Source: Flavobacteriaceae bacterium
GTDB taxonomy: Bacteria; Bacteroidota; Bacteroidia; Flavobacteriales; Flavobacteriaceae
Reading direction: 5' to 3'
Length of the DNA: 62,456 bases
Assembly (NCBI GenBank): GCA_947446865.1
Contig: CANFHX010000015.1
Span: 1 to 62,456 of the forward strand
Shown: piece by piece, positions 61,924-62,456 of the stretch
How positions within the stretch are numbered: position 1 is the first letter of the stretch
How the letters are laid out: each line of letters starts with the position of its first letter
Program-made: the position numbers and the translations under genes
The notes under the pieces: generated by a model
Databases searched by the model: none
What the model saw: the letters and a program-made list of their open reading frames with translations, nothing else
Told to the model about the DNA's origin: nothing

Positions 61924-62430
61924 TTATTCTGCTGTTTCGGTAGTTTCTTCTGCAGAAGCTTCAGGAGCTGAAGTTTCAGTTGCAGGAGCGGTTTCAGTTT
62001 CCGATTTTTTAGCTTTTCCACCACGACGGCTTTTAGCTTTTTTCTCTTCTTTTTTACCACCGTTGTAAATTTCATTAAAATCTACTAGTTCGATCATTGC
62101 CATATCCGCATTATCACCTAAACGATTTCCAACTTTGATGATACGTGTGTATCCACCTGGACGATCTCCTACTTTAGCTGCTACTTCTCTGAAAAGTTCA
62201 GTAACACCATATTTATTACGTAGGTAAGCGAAAACTATACGACGATTGTGTGTAGTATCTTCTTTTGATTTTGTTATAAGCGGCTCAACGAATTGTTTAA
62301 GTGCTTTTGCTTTTGCAACAGTTGTATTAATACGTTTGTGCTCAATAAGAGAACAAGCCATATTAGCTAACATAGATTTTCTATGTCCTGTCTGTCTGCT
62401 TAAGTGATTGAATTTTTTTCCGTGTCTCAT
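61924..62430 (-). CDS. rplQ: 50S ribosomal protein L17
   Basis: 168 residues. The L17 core (1-115) is clear: [60 protein letters not shown]. It carries a C-terminal extension (about 118-168) with a basic patch ([13 protein letters not shown]) and a Glu/Thr/Ala-rich acidic tail. Such tails are usual in Bacteroidota L17. It is the last gene of the rpsM-rpoA-rplQ-type operon, which continues past the window end. Terminator follows. Confidence 0.96.
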   Translation of the reverse strand: MRHGKKFNHLSRQTGHRKSMLANMACSLIEHKRINTTVAKAKALKQFVEPLITKSKEDTTHNRRIVFAYLRNKYGVTELFREVAAKVGDRPGGYTRIIKVGNRLGDNADMAMIELVDFNEIYNGGKKEEKKAKSRRGGKAKKSETETAPATETSAPEASAEETTETAE

Positions 62431-62456
62431 TTTTTAAATGCTATTTAACTTGAATA

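Noticed and set aside
61728..62075. Lys/Leu-rich open frame at the end of the L17 gene
   Set aside because: It is a shifted reading of the basic and Ala/Glu-rich tail of rplQ and runs through the rplQ terminator.

Overview
The window comes from a low-GC member of the Bacteroidota, most likely Flavobacterium or a close relative. Supporting signs are two type IX secretion substrates (one type A and one type B C-terminal sorting domain), a type III glutamine synthetase, Bacteroidota promoter boxes of the form TAnnTTTG, scarce Shine-Dalgarno sequences, DUF5777 and bbp2-like barrel proteins, and many short lipoproteins. Gene density is high and the order is mostly that of a chromosome; no prophage, insertion sequence, integrase or CRISPR array was seen.

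Layout. 1-1.4 kb: the end of a repetitive secreted protein. 1.4-5.7 kb (minus strand): mannose-1-phosphate guanylyltransferase, a SprT-like metalloprotease, a short-chain dehydrogenase, a small overlapping gene pair resembling a toxin-antitoxin module, and an acyl-CoA dehydrogenase. 5.8-10.7 kb (plus): AnmK, a KDGTPDKRFK repeat peptide, a glutamate-dehydrogenase-family enzyme joined stop-to-start with NhaA, and a TonB-like protein. 10.7-15.7 kb: tRNA-Tyr, a split TlpA-like thioredoxin, OmpA and lipocalin-like envelope proteins, HtpG. 15.7-19.2 kb is a looser accessory stretch with a broken acyltransferase-like gene, an orphan minimal nucleotidyltransferase and several repeats. 19.3-26.5 kb: PurM, two tandem double-OmpA proteins, glutamine synthetase III, TerC. 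26.6-27.7 kb: small genes and a frameshifted YchJ-like gene. 27.8-33.9 kb: an eight-gene minus-strand operon for periplasmic electron transfer (three c-type cytochromes, a DUF5777 barrel, a small Tat-like protein, a four-cluster iron-sulfur protein, an NrfD membrane subunit and a membrane-anchored partner) with no catalytic molybdoenzyme. 34-42.5 kb: an aminotransferase, a giant type B sorted protein, an S1/P1 nuclease, an outer-membrane barrel and the ammonium transporter. 43.4-45.5 kb: a three-gene HipB/HipA-N/HipA-kinase cassette next to tRNA-Met. 45.6-62.4 kb is mostly housekeeping: HU, Fmt, RecQ, RF1, PyrF, an IcmF-type mutase, CarA and ribosomal protein L17.

The most interesting signals are these. 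(1) The tripartite Hip-type kinase cassette lies between an intact tRNA-Met and a diverged copy of that tRNA's 3' half and terminator, the geometry expected of tRNA-targeted integration. Its promoter carries three near-identical palindromes exactly 40 bp apart. (2) glnN and amt share a TACCC(C)/GGGG(TA) site architecture: two sites 52-53 bp apart, the nearer about 21-22 bp before the start codon, which suggests an undescribed nitrogen-control operator. (3) The redox operon has an iron-sulfur subunit that lacks one cluster cysteine. Three genes carry single-lesion interruptions (a slippery A10 run, a nonsense codon, a one-base deletion), so either decay or sequencing error is present.
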